Of a stretch of 64,000 nucleotides of DNA, positions 17,967-27,033 are shown piece after piece. Within the stretch, counting starts at the first letter, position 1; every line of letters starts with the position of its first letter. A program made the translations under genes and the position numbers. The DNA is taken from contig NZ_JAANYN010000004.1 of NCBI RefSeq assembly GCF_011290685.1, positions 62,001 to 126,000 of the forward strand. The letters are read 5' to 3'. Under the pieces are notes generated by a model, which saw only the letters and a list, made by a program, of their open reading frames with translations, was not told the origin of the DNA and searched no databases. This stretch comes from Cyclobacterium plantarum (GTDB lineage: Bacteria > Bacteroidota > Bacteroidia > Cytophagales > Cyclobacteriaceae).

Positions 17967-18590
17967 ATGATTCGACGTATGATGGCAGGCATGGATAATC
18001 AAAACATTGAACAACAACTAAACCAGGCCAGAAATGTGCTTTCAGCCTACCTGCCTATGGAGGACAAGCATTGGGAGGTGTTTAAGCAGGGTTTTCGGAT
18101 CAGAAAATACCAAAAAGGAGACTTTATATTAAAAGAAGGCCAAACTGAAAACTATCTGTCCATTTTGCTTTCGGGCATCACCCGGCATTATGTTTTGGTC
18201 CGTGGCGAAGAAATCAGTTTTGACTTTTCCTTTCAGTATGAATTCAATTGCTCCTATTCCAGCTTTATTCAACAATCCCCCGGCATGTTTTATATCCATG
18301 CCCTGGATGACTGTGTGCTGGCTTCCCTGCATTACGATTTTTTGCAACAACTTTATGAACAATTTCCTATCAGTAACAAATTCGGAAGGACTGCGGTGGA
18401 GCAGTATTATTTATGGCGAGAAAGAAGGGAATTGTCTTTATTGACAGAATCAGCAAAAGACCGGTATACCCGTCTTTTGGAAAAATACCCGGTATACCTG
18501 GAACGCGTGCCCTTAAAATACCTGGCATCTTACCTAAACATCAAACCTGAATCCCTGAGCCGGATCCGAAATGAATTGAGTAAAAAATAA
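17967..18590 (+). CDS. Crp/Fnr family transcriptional regulator
   Basis: A cyclic-nucleotide-binding-domain regulator of the type common in Bacteroidota. The cupin-like sensor domain covers about residues 35-130 (KGDFILKEGQTENYLSILLSG is the typical opening), followed by a long dimerisation helix. A C-terminal helix-turn-helix follows, with LKYLASYLNIKPESLSRIRNEL at about 183-204. The residues that bind cAMP in E. coli Crp are not evident, so the ligand is unknown. Several in-frame ATGs crowd the start; methionine 9 (17991, MDNQNIEQ) is perhaps the true one because the first eight residues are not family-like. It stands alone, so no target is suggested by neighbours. Confidence 0.85.
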   Translation: MIRRMMAGMDNQNIEQQLNQARNVLSAYLPMEDKHWEVFKQGFRIRKYQKGDFILKEGQTENYLSILLSGITRHYVLVRGEEISFDFSFQYEFNCSYSSFIQQSPGMFYIHALDDCVLASLHYDFLQQLYEQFPISNKFGRTAVEQYYLWRERRELSLLTESAKDRYTRLLEKYPVYLERVPLKYLASYLNIKPESLSRIRNELSKK

Positions 18591-18714
18591 GGTGAAATGG
18601 ATAGAAATTCATTTTTATTTATTAAAAGTGTTTAAATTTTAATTAAAAAAACACAATGTCCTAATTTTTTTTTCATTTCGAGGGGTATATTTGGGGCGAA
18701 ATGATTAACTCGAT

Positions 18715-18882
18715 GTGCGCACTCATACTTATTTAAGATCACTATTGTTTTTGGGGTCTATCCTAATTTTTGGCTGTGGGGGAGGGGCAGACCAACAGGT
18801 TTATGATATGGTTATCAGGAATGGTTGGATTCATGATTGAGCTGGAAGGATCATCCGTAAACCTTTGGCGGATATAAAATAA
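18715..18882 (+). pseudogene. 5' remnant of a lipoprotein amidohydrolase (D-aminoacylase type)
   Basis: Frame from GTG 18715 reads as a lipoprotein signal (LLFLGSILIFGC, lipobox IFGC) followed by YDMVIRNGWIHD. A TGA at 18838-18840 interrupts it where family members have glycine (D-G-x-G). The same frame then continues AGRIIRKPLADIK to a TAA at 18880. The pattern YDxVIRNGxIxDGxG..xxxADI is the N-terminal beta strand start of D-aminoacylase/dihydroorotase-type amidohydrolases. Everything after about 55 codons is gone, replaced by a terminator and the next gene. So this is a truncated, nonsense-mutated fragment, not a working gene. The family call rests on a short stretch. Confidence 0.6.
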
Positions 18883-18911
18883 AAAAGCCATCCCTAAATT
18901 AAGGATGGCTC
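18882..18911 (-). terminator. intrinsic terminator of the DEAD-box helicase gene
   Basis: Stem AGCCATCC (18886-18893) with GGATGGCT (18903-18910). Read on the minus strand it is followed by a run of six Ts, 30-60 bp after the helicase stop. Confidence 0.75.
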
Positions 18912-18943
18912 CAATGATTCATTTAATTTTCATCAAAATTGAA

Positions 18944-20641
18944 TCAGGGTTTGGAAATTTCAAAATTCACCTGTTTTCCTTTGATGGTGTTGGTATTCAT
19001 GACACTTATCACATGAGTCACATCCTTTTTGGGGATATCAACAAAGGAAAAACTATCATAAATATCTATTTCACCTATATTTTTCCCTGATACTCCTGTT
19101 TCGCCTGCTATCGCGCCAACAATATCATTGGGTCGGATACGGTCCTTTTTGCCAAGATTAAGGAATAAGCGTGCCATATTAGGCTCTCTTTCTTTTTTGT
19201 TTTTTCTACCTCCTCTGTCGCTGGAACGGGGACTTCTGCTGCTTCGGTCTCTTTCTGAACGTTCCCTTCTTGGTCTGCGGTCGTCTTTTCCCGAACTTCT
19301 GTCCCTTTCAGGGGTAAAATTCATTTCTTTAAATTTATCCACAGCCTCACCCAGCTGAAGCTTTACCAACCCAATAGCTACCTGCTCAAGGGTCAATCCC
19401 TCAGCCAAAAGGTTCCCTATAGCTTCTTCATAAACCTGATTTTCATCTGGCTTGGCAAGTTGCCTGTGGATGTCCTTGATCAGTTGGTCCTTCTTCATTT
19501 GAATCAATTGATCCACAGAAGGTGGGGCAGCCTTGTCAATTGAGGTTTTTATAAACCTTTCAAGATCATCGATTTTGCGGGAATCTCTTCTTCCCGACAC
19601 AAAACTAATGGCAGTACCTGTTTTACCGGCTCTTCCTGTTCGTCCTATACGGTGCACATAATTTTCTTCATCCAAAGGTAGGTCAAAATTAAAAACAGCT
19701 TCTACATTTTCAACATCGATCCCTCTTGCAGCTACGTCTGTGGCTACCAATACGGAACAATGTCCTTTTCTGAATTTATTCATCACCTTGGTCCTTTGTG
19801 CCTGGGAGAGGTCTCCATGCAATGCTTCAGCAGGCACACCTTTGGCGTTAAGTTCTTCAGTAACCTCATCAGTAACCCTTTTGGTATTACAGAAAATAAC
19901 ACTCAGTTTGTACTGGTGAAGGTTGATCAACCTGCTGATCAGATCAGTTTTCAATCCGGAACGAACTTCATAATAAAACTGTGATATGTTTTCTACCGTG
20001 AGTTCCTTCCGGAGTACCTTGATGATTTCGGGATCCGTCTGGTATTTCCGGGTTAGCTCCAGTATGGGTTTGGGCATGGTAGCGGAGAAAAATACGGTTT
20101 GCCTTTCCTCGGGCATTGAGCTCAGGATGGTTTCTATATCCTCCCGAAAACCCATATCCAGCATTTCATCTGCTTCATCCAGCACGATTACACTTACCTG
20201 GCTGAGGTTCAATGTACCTCTGCTCATGTGATCCATGATTCGGCCTGGTGTACCCACCACAATCTGAACTCCTTTTTTCAGGCTTCGGATTTGTCGGTCG
20301 ATAGGTTCACCACCATAAATACAGGTTGAAGAGATTTTTTTCTTGTATTTGGAAAGTTTGACGATCTCACCCTCTACCTGTACCGCCAGTTCCCTGGTTG
20401 GGCAAAGTATAAGTGCCTGAGGTTTATTCAGGGAGTCATCTATACCATCAATGATAGGGATACCAAATGCCGCTGTTTTCCCTGTTCCGGTTTGTGCCTG
20501 TCCGATGACATCAGCACCTTGAAGCAATAGAGGGATGGTCTGCGATTGAATAGGGGAAGGTTGGGTATAGCCCATATCTTCCACTGCCCTTAGGATTTCT
20601 TCTGAAATCCCAAGGTCTGAAAATAATAATTCTTTTTCCAT
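18944..20641 (-). CDS. DEAD-box ATP-dependent RNA helicase with DbpA-type C-terminal domain
   Basis: ATP-dependent RNA helicase acting on structured RNA, probably in ribosome assembly or RNA turnover. All core motifs are visible: the Q motif with PSPIQ, Walker A AQTGTGKT, VLDEADEMLDMGF, SAT, and the final HRIGRTGRAG. After the two RecA-like domains come an alpha-helical region, an arginine/serine-rich linker (about 455-500) and a DbpA-type RNA-binding domain (MARLFLNLGKKDRI to the end), as in DeaD/CshA-type proteins. I place the start at MEKELLFSDLG, giving 565 residues. The frame extends 20 codons upstream, but that extension looks non-coding. The gene is monocistronic with a terminator behind it. 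Confidence 0.92.
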   Translation of the reverse strand: MEKELLFSDLGISEEILRAVEDMGYTQPSPIQSQTIPLLLQGADVIGQAQTGTGKTAAFGIPIIDGIDDSLNKPQALILCPTRELAVQVEGEIVKLSKYKKKISSTCIYGGEPIDRQIRSLKKGVQIVVGTPGRIMDHMSRGTLNLSQVSVIVLDEADEMLDMGFREDIETILSSMPEERQTVFFSATMPKPILELTRKYQTDPEIIKVLRKELTVENISQFYYEVRSGLKTDLISRLINLHQYKLSVIFCNTKRVTDEVTEELNAKGVPAEALHGDLSQAQRTKVMNKFRKGHCSVLVATDVAARGIDVENVEAVFNFDLPLDEENYVHRIGRTGRAGKTGTAISFVSGRRDSRKIDDLERFIKTSIDKAAPPSVDQLIQMKKDQLIKDIHRQLAKPDENQVYEEAIGNLLAEGLTLEQVAIGLVKLQLGEAVDKFKEMNFTPERDRSSGKDDRRPRRERSERDRSSRSPRSSDRGGRKNKKEREPNMARLFLNLGKKDRIRPNDIVGAIAGETGVSGKNIGEIDIYDSFSFVDIPKKDVTHVISVMNTNTIKGKQVNFEISKP

Positions 20642-20847
20642 GAAATGTTCCTTACTTCTCAAAGCCACGGTATTCCTAAATATCCCAGTGTCGATCAACA
20701 ATAAGGAACCCCACGGCGTAGGAGAAAAATTTTATCTAATTATAAAGTGCAAAATTATAAAAAAATATTCTGATAAACAATTATTTGCTGCTAAAATTTA
20801 AAACATATCCCTATAAAGCACCGTAAATTATTAATTATATTCTGAAT

Positions 20848-20877
20848 AAAAAAAGGGCCGCAAAGCCCTTTTTTTAA
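20848..20877 (-). terminator. intrinsic terminator of citrate synthase gene
   Basis: A symmetric hairpin AAAAGGGC-CGCAAA-GCCCTTTT with long A and T runs on either side, 25 bp after the gltA stop on the minus strand. It could also work in the plus direction, but no plus-strand gene ends here. Confidence 0.85.
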
Positions 20878-20901
20878 TTTGTGTATTGTTTTCTTAACCG
20901 A

Positions 20902-22188
20902 TTAGCGCTTGTCCATGGCGACATAGGGTCTTTCTGTAGATCCTACATAAACCTGACGGGGTCTTCCGATAGGTTCGTTGTTTTCCCTCATTTCTTTCCA
21001 TTGAGCAATCCATCCTGGGAGCCTTCCCAGAGCAAACATGACGGTAAACATATCGGTAGGAATTCCCAAAGCCCTGTAAATGATACCAGAATAGAAATCT
21101 ACATTGGGGTACAATTTTCTATCCACAAAATAAGGGTCATTTAATGCTGCCGTTTCCAGTTCTTTTGCGATTTCCAGAACGGGATCGGAGATGCCCAGCT
21201 TACTCAATACATCATCAGCTGCTTTTTTGATGATTCGGGCTCTTGGATCAAAGTTTTTATAAACCCTGTGACCAAATCCCATCAAGCGGAATGGGTCATT
21301 TTTATCTTTTGCTTTTTCCAGGTATTTTTTAGAATCCCCTCCATCTGCTTTTATGGATTCCAGCATTTCGATCACTGATTGGTTGGCACCTCCATGTAAG
21401 GGACCCCAAAGTGCATTGATTCCTGCGGAAATAGAGGCATAGATGCTGGCCTGAGAAGAGCCTACAATTCTTACGGTGGAAGTGGAACAATTTTGTTCAT
21501 GATCTGCGTGTAAGATTAGCAATTGATCCAAAGCTTTGGAAATTACCGGGTCTATTTCATATTTCTCGGAGGGTAGGGCAAACATCATTTTCATAAAATT
21601 GCCACAATAATCCAGGTTATTGTCTGGATAATTTACTGGATGCCCCATTTTATTTTTATAGGCCCATGCGGCAAAGGTGGGCATTTTAGCCATTAGCCTG
21701 ACAATGCTCAGTTGAATCTCTTCATCTGTATTATTGGGATCCAAAGAGTTGGGGTAAAAGGCAGTAAGGGAACAAATCAGTGATGACAACACACCCATGG
21801 GGTGGGCAACGGAAGGGAACCCGTCAAGAATTTTTTTAATATCCTCATGAACAAGCGTATGCTTGGTGATTCTGTTTGAAAAAGTTTCATACTGAGATGC
21901 AGTAGGTAATTCCCCATTGATCAACAAATAGGAAACTTCCAGAAAGTTGGAATTTTCGGCCAGGTCTTCAATATTGTAACCCCTGTATCTTAGGATACCC
22001 TGCTCTCCATCTAAAAATGTTATGGCACTTTTGGTCGATCCGGTATTTTTATATCCAGGATCGATGGTGATCATACCAGATTGCCCCCGAAGTTTGGCAA
22101 TGTCTACAGCCTGTTCATTTTCAGTACCTTCAATAACGGGGAGTTCATATTCTTTTCCTTTAAAGGAGAGTTTAGCATTATCGGACAT
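20902..22188 (-). CDS. gltA: citrate synthase
   Basis: A 428-residue citrate synthase, condensing acetyl-CoA and oxaloacetate at the entry of the TCA cycle in the cytoplasm. The small N-terminal beta domain (about 1-65) is that of the NADH-sensitive, hexameric Gram-negative type. Active-site elements are clear: histidine in GPLHGGANQSV, histidine in GFGHRVYKNFDPRA and aspartate in YPNVDFYSG. The C-terminus GRPRQVYVGSTER is typical. It has its own 296-bp upstream region with a TAAATTTG element that fits the Bacteroidota -7 consensus, and its own terminator, so it is transcribed separately from the suf operon. Confidence 0.97.
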   Translation of the reverse strand: MSDNAKLSFKGKEYELPVIEGTENEQAVDIAKLRGQSGMITIDPGYKNTGSTKSAITFLDGEQGILRYRGYNIEDLAENSNFLEVSYLLINGELPTASQYETFSNRITKHTLVHEDIKKILDGFPSVAHPMGVLSSLICSLTAFYPNSLDPNNTDEEIQLSIVRLMAKMPTFAAWAYKNKMGHPVNYPDNNLDYCGNFMKMMFALPSEKYEIDPVISKALDQLLILHADHEQNCSTSTVRIVGSSQASIYASISAGINALWGPLHGGANQSVIEMLESIKADGGDSKKYLEKAKDKNDPFRLMGFGHRVYKNFDPRARIIKKAADDVLSKLGISDPVLEIAKELETAALNDPYFVDRKLYPNVDFYSGIIYRALGIPTDMFTVMFALGRLPGWIAQWKEMRENNEPIGRPRQVYVGSTERPYVAMDKR

Positions 22189-22454
22189 ATTGATTTAATT
22201 AAATGTATTTTAAAATTCCAAATCTGATCAATTCAAAATAATATTTGGATCAAATTTAATAAAAATTGATCAATTTCTTTGCAATTATTGTTTGAATCCG
22301 TTTAAAAACGCATTAAAGAATAAGCAATTTACCTGTTAAATATTAATTAAGCGGCTGTAATACGGATAGATGAGGGAATTTAAGAAAATTACCTCAATTG
22401 CTGGCCTAAAGCCATAAATCATGTATAGTTTGATCAAACATTTTACAGCTTAAT

Positions 22455-22485
22455 GTTAAAAAAAAAGCCCTTAAGGGCTTTTACT
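22455..22485 (-). terminator. terminator closing the suf operon
   Basis: A perfect palindrome AAGCCCTTAAGGGCTT (22465-22480), flanked by an A run on the plus strand that becomes a T run after the hairpin on the minus strand. It lies just after the stop of the bacilliredoxin gene. Confidence 0.85.
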
Positions 22486-22901
22486 TAACAAAAGTGTTCA
22501 AATACCTCGATTAAATGGTCTCCGATCATCTGGGCATTTCTCCCTTCAATATGGTGTCTTTCTATAAAATGAACCAGATCCCCATCTTTAAAAAGAGCCA
22601 TGGCGGGGGAGGATGGTGGATATGGCATTACCAATTCCCTGAATTTGGCTACAGCATCTGTGTCATTCCCGGCAAATACGGTTGCCAGTGTCGACGGTTT
22701 CTTGGACGATTTATCCAATGCATACCTCACTCCTGGCCTGGCAGCTCCTGCAGCACATCCGCAAACGGAATTTACCACTACAAAGGTTGTTCCTTTATGT
22801 TCTTTGAGGTGATCTTCAACATCTTGTGAAGTCCTGAATTCTTTAAAGCCTACATCTGTAAGTTCCGCACGCATGGGTGCAATCAATTCTTCTGGATACA
22901 T
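22485..22901 (-). CDS. bacilliredoxin (BrxA/BrxB, YphP/YqiW family)
   Basis: A 138-residue thioredoxin-fold protein of the BrxA/BrxB family, which removes mixed disulfides of bacillithiol or related thiols from oxidised proteins. The active-site motif is VNSVCGCAAGAARPG (CGC at about 47-49), followed by FAGNDTDAV and a cis-proline-type YPPSSPA segment. The protein ends in a cysteine. It is the last gene of the suf operon, 19 bp behind the DUF59 gene, which suggests a thiol-repair role in iron-sulfur cluster assembly or under oxidative stress. The terminator follows at once. Confidence 0.9.
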   Translation of the reverse strand: MYPEELIAPMRAELTDVGFKEFRTSQDVEDHLKEHKGTTFVVVNSVCGCAAGAARPGVRYALDKSSKKPSTLATVFAGNDTDAVAKFRELVMPYPPSSPAMALFKDGDLVHFIERHHIEGRNAQMIGDHLIEVFEHFC

Positions 22902-22920
22902 ATTTTTTAATTTTATTTTA

Positions 22921-23244
22921 TTACAAGAAACCTAATTCCAATTTGGCTACTTCCGACATCATGTCCTGGGAGTAGGGTGGATCAAAAGTCAATTCAACTT
23001 CAACATTATTAACCCCTTCGATTTCCGAAACCCTGGCTTTTACCTCTGAAGGTATGGATTCAGCCGCCGGACAATTCGGAGAGGTCAATGTCATGAGGAT
23101 GTATACATTATTGACCGGATAAACGGTGATTTCATAAATCAAACCCAATTCATAAACATCCACCGGAATTTCAGGGTCATAAACGTCCTTTATGGCATTG
23201 ACAACCTTTCGTTTGATTTCCTCTTGTTGGTCTGAATTTTCCAT
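22921..23244 (-). CDS. SUF-associated DUF59/MIP18 family protein (SufT-like)
   Basis: A 107-residue protein of the DUF59 (MIP18, SufT-like) family, which helps mature iron-sulfur proteins. The family core DVYDPEIPVDVYELGLIY and the motif TLTSPNCPAAESIP, with the conserved cysteine, are present. I favour the start MENSDQQEE, 19 bp after the sufE stop, because it gives the usual family length. Two earlier in-frame starts (MHLLTN at 23298 and MHKDS at 23271) would overlap sufE. It sits between sufE and the bacilliredoxin in a single operon. Confidence 0.9.
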   Translation of the reverse strand: MENSDQQEEIKRKVVNAIKDVYDPEIPVDVYELGLIYEITVYPVNNVYILMTLTSPNCPAAESIPSEVKARVSEIEGVNNVEVELTFDPPYSQDMMSEVAKLELGFL

Positions 23245-23263
23245 GTCTGTTTTTATGCTGTCT

Positions 23264-23695
23264 TTATGCATCAATTTTTGATTGGTAAGCAAGTGCAAAC
23301 ATTTTCATTTGCTTGATCATGGCAGCAAGTCCATTCGATCTCTGGGATCCTATGATATTGCCCATGCCTATTCTTTCGATAAAATAGAGATCAGCATTCA
23401 TTATTTCTTTTGCTTTTCTCCCGGAGAGAACCCTGATCAGTAAACTAATCAGCCCTTTTGTGATGGCTGTATTCGAATCTGCAAGAAATTGAATTTTCCC
23501 GTCCTGCAAATTTGTGATCAGCCATACCTTTGATTGGCAACCTTTGATAATATTATCTTCCTTCCTTTCTGTTTCGGGGAAGTCTGGAAGTTGGTCTCCC
23601 AATTCCATGATGTAATAGATGGTAGATTCTTTGTCATCACCCAAGATTTCAAACTCTCCGATGATTTCATCCTGTATGGCATTGATATCTTCCAT
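23264..23695 (-). CDS. sufE: cysteine desulfuration protein SufE
   Basis: A 143-residue sulfur acceptor that takes persulfide sulfur from SufS and hands it to the SufBCD scaffold. The acceptor cysteine lies in the conserved IIKGCQSKVWL segment (about residue 52). The start codon overlaps the sufS stop by one base (TAATG), so the two partners are translationally coupled. The length and the C-terminal NGLAAMIKQMK helix are normal for the family. Confidence 0.95.
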   Translation of the reverse strand: MEDINAIQDEIIGEFEILGDDKESTIYYIMELGDQLPDFPETERKEDNIIKGCQSKVWLITNLQDGKIQFLADSNTAITKGLISLLIRVLSGRKAKEIMNADLYFIERIGMGNIIGSQRSNGLAAMIKQMKMFALAYQSKIDA

Positions 23696-24948
23696 TAATT
23701 TTTTCTTTTGGCTATTCTAACCAGACTATTGTACAGCCGGTCAATTTCTTCAACGGTATTGTAAACAGCAAAAGATGCCCTAACAGTTCCTTCGATACCA
23801 TACCAATCCATCAATGGTTGGGTACAGTGATGCCCTGTCCGCACTGCTATTCCAGAGGCATCCAGCATCATGCCCACATCAAAAGGATGGGTATTTTTAA
23901 TGTTAAAACTCATGACGCTCACCTTTTCATCGGCAGTGCCAATAGGTTCAAATCCTTTTATAGTGGCACATTTATCGAACGCATAAGCCAATAGTTGGGA
24001 TTCATGTGCATGGATTTTATCCTTGCCACAATCTTTAATGAAAGTGAGGGCCTGATCGAAAGCAATTACATCTGCAATATTTGGTGTTCCTGCCTCAAAC
24101 TTATAAGGGATGTCGTTGTAGGTGGTATTTTCAAACCTAACTTCTTTAATCATTTCCCCTCCCCCCTGATAGGGTGGCATTTTTTCAAGCAATTCCCGCT
24201 TTCCATATAAAACACCTACACCTGTTGGTCCATACAATTTGTGGGCGGAAAAAGCGAGGAAGTCACAATCCAAATCCTGCACATCAACGGGCAAATGAGC
24301 GGTGCTTTGTGCCCCATCAACCAAGAATTTTGCACCATATTCATGGGCCAGCCGGATCATATCTTTAATCGGGTTCACCGTGCCCAGTGCATTTGAGGCA
24401 TGCACAACGGCTACCAATTTGGTTTTTGGGGACAATAATTTTTTGTAAGCCTCAAAATCCAATTCTCCATTTTTAAAAATGGGAATAACCCTTAATACGG
24501 CTTTGTTATTCTCGCAGAGCATTTGCCAGGGAACAATATTGGAGTGGTGTTCCATGGTAGAAATAATGATTTCATCGCCTTCCTGAATAAATTTTCGGCC
24601 ATATGTATTGGCCACCAGATTGATGCTCTCCGTGGTGCCTTTGGTAAAGATTACCTCTTCAGAGGAAGGGGCGTTGATAAATTCCCTGATTTGATTCCTG
24701 GTGCTTTCGAAATGCTCTGTGGCCCGGGAGGCCAGGGTATGTGCCCCTCTGTGTATGTTGGAATTGTCTTTTTCATAATAAGCCTTCAGGGCATCGATCA
24801 CCTGTACAGGTTTCTGAGTAGTGGCAGCATTATCAAAATATGCCAAAGGTTTCCCATTGACTTTCTGATGAAGCACCGGGAAGTCCTCACGGATCTTGTT
24901 TACATCGATTTTTTTTCGGCTATCAATAACTTCCACCAAGTCGCTCAT
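23695..24948 (-). CDS. sufS: cysteine desulfurase SufS
   Basis: A 417-residue PLP-dependent group II cysteine desulfurase that releases sulfur from cysteine as an enzyme-bound persulfide for SUF cluster assembly. The PLP lysine is in FSAHKLYGPTGVGVLYG; the catalytic cysteine is in RTGHHCTQPLM near residue 365. N-terminal landmarks YFDNAATTQKP and MEHHSNIVPWQ are typical. The first codons overlap sufD by 26 bp and the stop overlaps sufE by one base, so the gene is embedded in a tightly coupled operon. Confidence 0.96.
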   Translation of the reverse strand: MSDLVEVIDSRKKIDVNKIREDFPVLHQKVNGKPLAYFDNAATTQKPVQVIDALKAYYEKDNSNIHRGAHTLASRATEHFESTRNQIREFINAPSSEEVIFTKGTTESINLVANTYGRKFIQEGDEIIISTMEHHSNIVPWQMLCENNKAVLRVIPIFKNGELDFEAYKKLLSPKTKLVAVVHASNALGTVNPIKDMIRLAHEYGAKFLVDGAQSTAHLPVDVQDLDCDFLAFSAHKLYGPTGVGVLYGKRELLEKMPPYQGGGEMIKEVRFENTTYNDIPYKFEAGTPNIADVIAFDQALTFIKDCGKDKIHAHESQLLAYAFDKCATIKGFEPIGTADEKVSVMSFNIKNTHPFDVGMMLDASGIAVRTGHHCTQPLMDWYGIEGTVRASFAVYNTVEEIDRLYNSLVRIAKRKN

Positions 24949-26230
24949 GCACTAATTTTTCACAATATTTTTTAAAAGGCGCTACGCTGATCTTATCCAG
25001 CACTTCGCCCGCAAAAGCATATAACAACAAAGCTCTTGCTGATTCCTTGCCTATGCCCCTTGCCCTCAAATAGAACAAGGCTTCTTCATCCAACTGACCA
25101 GTGGTACAACCATGGGAGCACTTTACATCATCTGCCCAAATTTCAAGCTGGGGCTTGGTGTTAACGGTAGCATCTTCGGATAGAAGAATATTGTTGTTTT
25201 GTTGAAAGGCATTTGTCTTTTGGGCGATTTGCCTGACAAATATTTTCCCGTTAAAAACACCTCTGGAATGATCTGTCAATATACCCTTATAAAGCTCATT
25301 TGACTGGCAATGTGGTTGGGTATGGTCCACATTGGTATGATTATCTACATGTGTCTTTCCATTTAACAGGTATAGACCATACATGTTACCTTCACAATTG
25401 CTGGCATTCAGGTTTAGGCTCAAATTGTTTCGGATCATTCCTGCCTCAAGGCTCATTACAACCGAAGTAAGGTTGGCGTCCCGATGAACGTTTGCTCCGG
25501 TATTGTGTACTTCAAGGGTATGTTTGTGTCCATCCTGGAGTTTATAATGCCGGATATGGGCATTTTGAGCAACATCCCATTCTGAAACGGAATTGACGAA
25601 AACTGTTTCCTCATTTAAATAAATGCTCAGTTCTATTATGGTTGCCTGGGAATTTTTTCCGGCTTTGATAAAAACCCTGGGATGAATGCAGGATCCATTT
25701 TCATCTGCCTTTACATAATTGATCAATAGCAGTGGCTTTTTTATCACGCTACCCTCAGGAATGTTTATCTTAATTCCTTGAGTAAAAGACAGGCTGTTCA
25801 AAGCACTGAAGGGATCTTTTTCGCTTTTTTCTATTTTCCCGATTTCCTTTACCTCAGATGGGTCCAGGTCAGTAAAATAATCAACGTCGAACAAACCATC
25901 TGCTGCATCTGAAAGATTGAAGTCCGGAATGCCATTGTTAAAGATAATCCGGTACCCGTCGATTGATTGTATAAGCTCCTGCTGTGTCTCCACCTTTTCA
26001 AGCCCAGAAATCGGGGATGGGGCATTGGGATTTTCTATGGTGTCAGCGATTTTTTTGCTGATGTTGGTATATTTGTATTCCTCAGATTTGGCAACAGGAA
26101 ATCCAGCTTTCTCCAAAACCAGCCTGGATTCAGCCTTTAAATCTGAAAAAGCGGGCAAATCGGTTTTTACCGATTCTGATTTGAGAAACAGATCTAATAA
26201 TTTATGGTCTTTTTTGAGGGACAATGTCAT
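24923..26230 (-). CDS. sufD: Fe-S cluster scaffold subunit SufD
   Basis: A 435-residue SufD subunit of the SufBC2D scaffold complex in the cytoplasm. The C-terminal beta-helix region is recognisable from EIWADDVKCSHGCTTGQLDEEALFYLRARG, compressed here to the key CSHGCTTGQLDEEALFYLRA segment (about 375-394), plus the helical end ALLLYAFAGEVL. The N-terminal half is variable, as is normal for SufD. It follows sufC by 26 bp and overlaps sufS. The assignment as SufD rather than SufB rests on the length, the position after sufC and the presence of a separate sufB. Confidence 0.94.
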   Translation of the reverse strand: MTLSLKKDHKLLDLFLKSESVKTDLPAFSDLKAESRLVLEKAGFPVAKSEEYKYTNISKKIADTIENPNAPSPISGLEKVETQQELIQSIDGYRIIFNNGIPDFNLSDAADGLFDVDYFTDLDPSEVKEIGKIEKSEKDPFSALNSLSFTQGIKINIPEGSVIKKPLLLINYVKADENGSCIHPRVFIKAGKNSQATIIELSIYLNEETVFVNSVSEWDVAQNAHIRHYKLQDGHKHTLEVHNTGANVHRDANLTSVVMSLEAGMIRNNLSLNLNASNCEGNMYGLYLLNGKTHVDNHTNVDHTQPHCQSNELYKGILTDHSRGVFNGKIFVRQIAQKTNAFQQNNNILLSEDATVNTKPQLEIWADDVKCSHGCTTGQLDEEALFYLRARGIGKESARALLLYAFAGEVLDKISVAPFKKYCEKLVHERLGGSY

Positions 26231-26256
26231 GTTGAAAATTAAAATCTTGTAATAGT

Positions 26257-27018
26257 TTAGACAGCAGTACCAGAGACCTCGTCCTTGATCCAGTCGTAAC
26301 CTTTTTCTTCAAGCTCCAGGGCCAATTCTTTGGTACCCGATTTTACTATTTGCCCATTAAAAAGGACATGCACATAGTCAGGAACTATATAATCGAGAAG
26401 ACGCTGGTAGTGAGTGACAACGATGGTTGCATTGTCTTTGGACTTTAACTGGTTTACTCCATGGGCTACCACCTTCAATGCATCAATATCCAATCCGGAA
26501 TCCGTTTCATCCAGGATAGAAAGAGTGGGTTCCAGAACTGCCATTTGAAAAATTTCGTTTTTCTTTTTTTCACCTCCCGAAAACCCTTCATTCAAGGCCC
26601 GGCTAAGCAGTTTCTGATCAATCTCCACCAGCTTCATTTTTTCCTTCATAAGTGAAAGAAATTTTACAGCGTCCAGAGGCTCCTGACCCCTGTACTCCCT
26701 CACTTGATTTACGGCCGTGCGCAGAAAGTTAGTTGAGCTAACCCCGGGAATTTCCACGGGATATTGGAAAGCCAGAAATACGCCTTCTCTGGCCCTGTCT
26801 TCCGGACTCAGCTCCAACAAGTCTTTTCCCTTGAAGGTCACTTCTCCTGCGGTTACTTCATACTCCTCGCGACCAGCAAGTACAGAGGCAAGGGTTGATT
26901 TCCCGGAGCCATTGGGTCCCATGATGGCATGAACCTCTCCTGGCTTTATTTCCAAATTGATACCATTAAGTATGGCTGTGCCTTCTACTGAGGCATGTAA
27001 ATTTTTTACTGATAACAT
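26257..27018 (-). CDS. sufC: SUF system ATPase SufC
   Basis: A 253-residue ABC-type ATPase driving structural change in the SufBC2D scaffold. Walker A is MGPNGSGKSTLASVLAG, the signature is FSGGEKKKNEIFQMA, and Walker B is LSILDETDSGLDIDAL, with the SufC-type DETDSGLD form. The H loop is VVTHYQRLLDYI. There is no membrane partner, consistent with its non-transport role. It lies 15 bp after sufB and 26 bp before sufD. Confidence 0.97.
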   Translation of the reverse strand: MLSVKNLHASVEGTAILNGINLEIKPGEVHAIMGPNGSGKSTLASVLAGREEYEVTAGEVTFKGKDLLELSPEDRAREGVFLAFQYPVEIPGVSSTNFLRTAVNQVREYRGQEPLDAVKFLSLMKEKMKLVEIDQKLLSRALNEGFSGGEKKKNEIFQMAVLEPTLSILDETDSGLDIDALKVVAHGVNQLKSKDNATIVVTHYQRLLDYIVPDYVHVLFNGQIVKSGTKELALELEEKGYDWIKDEVSGTAV

Positions 27019-27033
27019 TTTATTCTTGTTTTT

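Noticed and set aside
22189-22484. Gap upstream of citrate synthase considered for a riboswitch or small RNA
   Set aside because: Apart from a TAAATTTG promoter-like element and the suf terminator I could not find a conserved fold or GC-rich structure.
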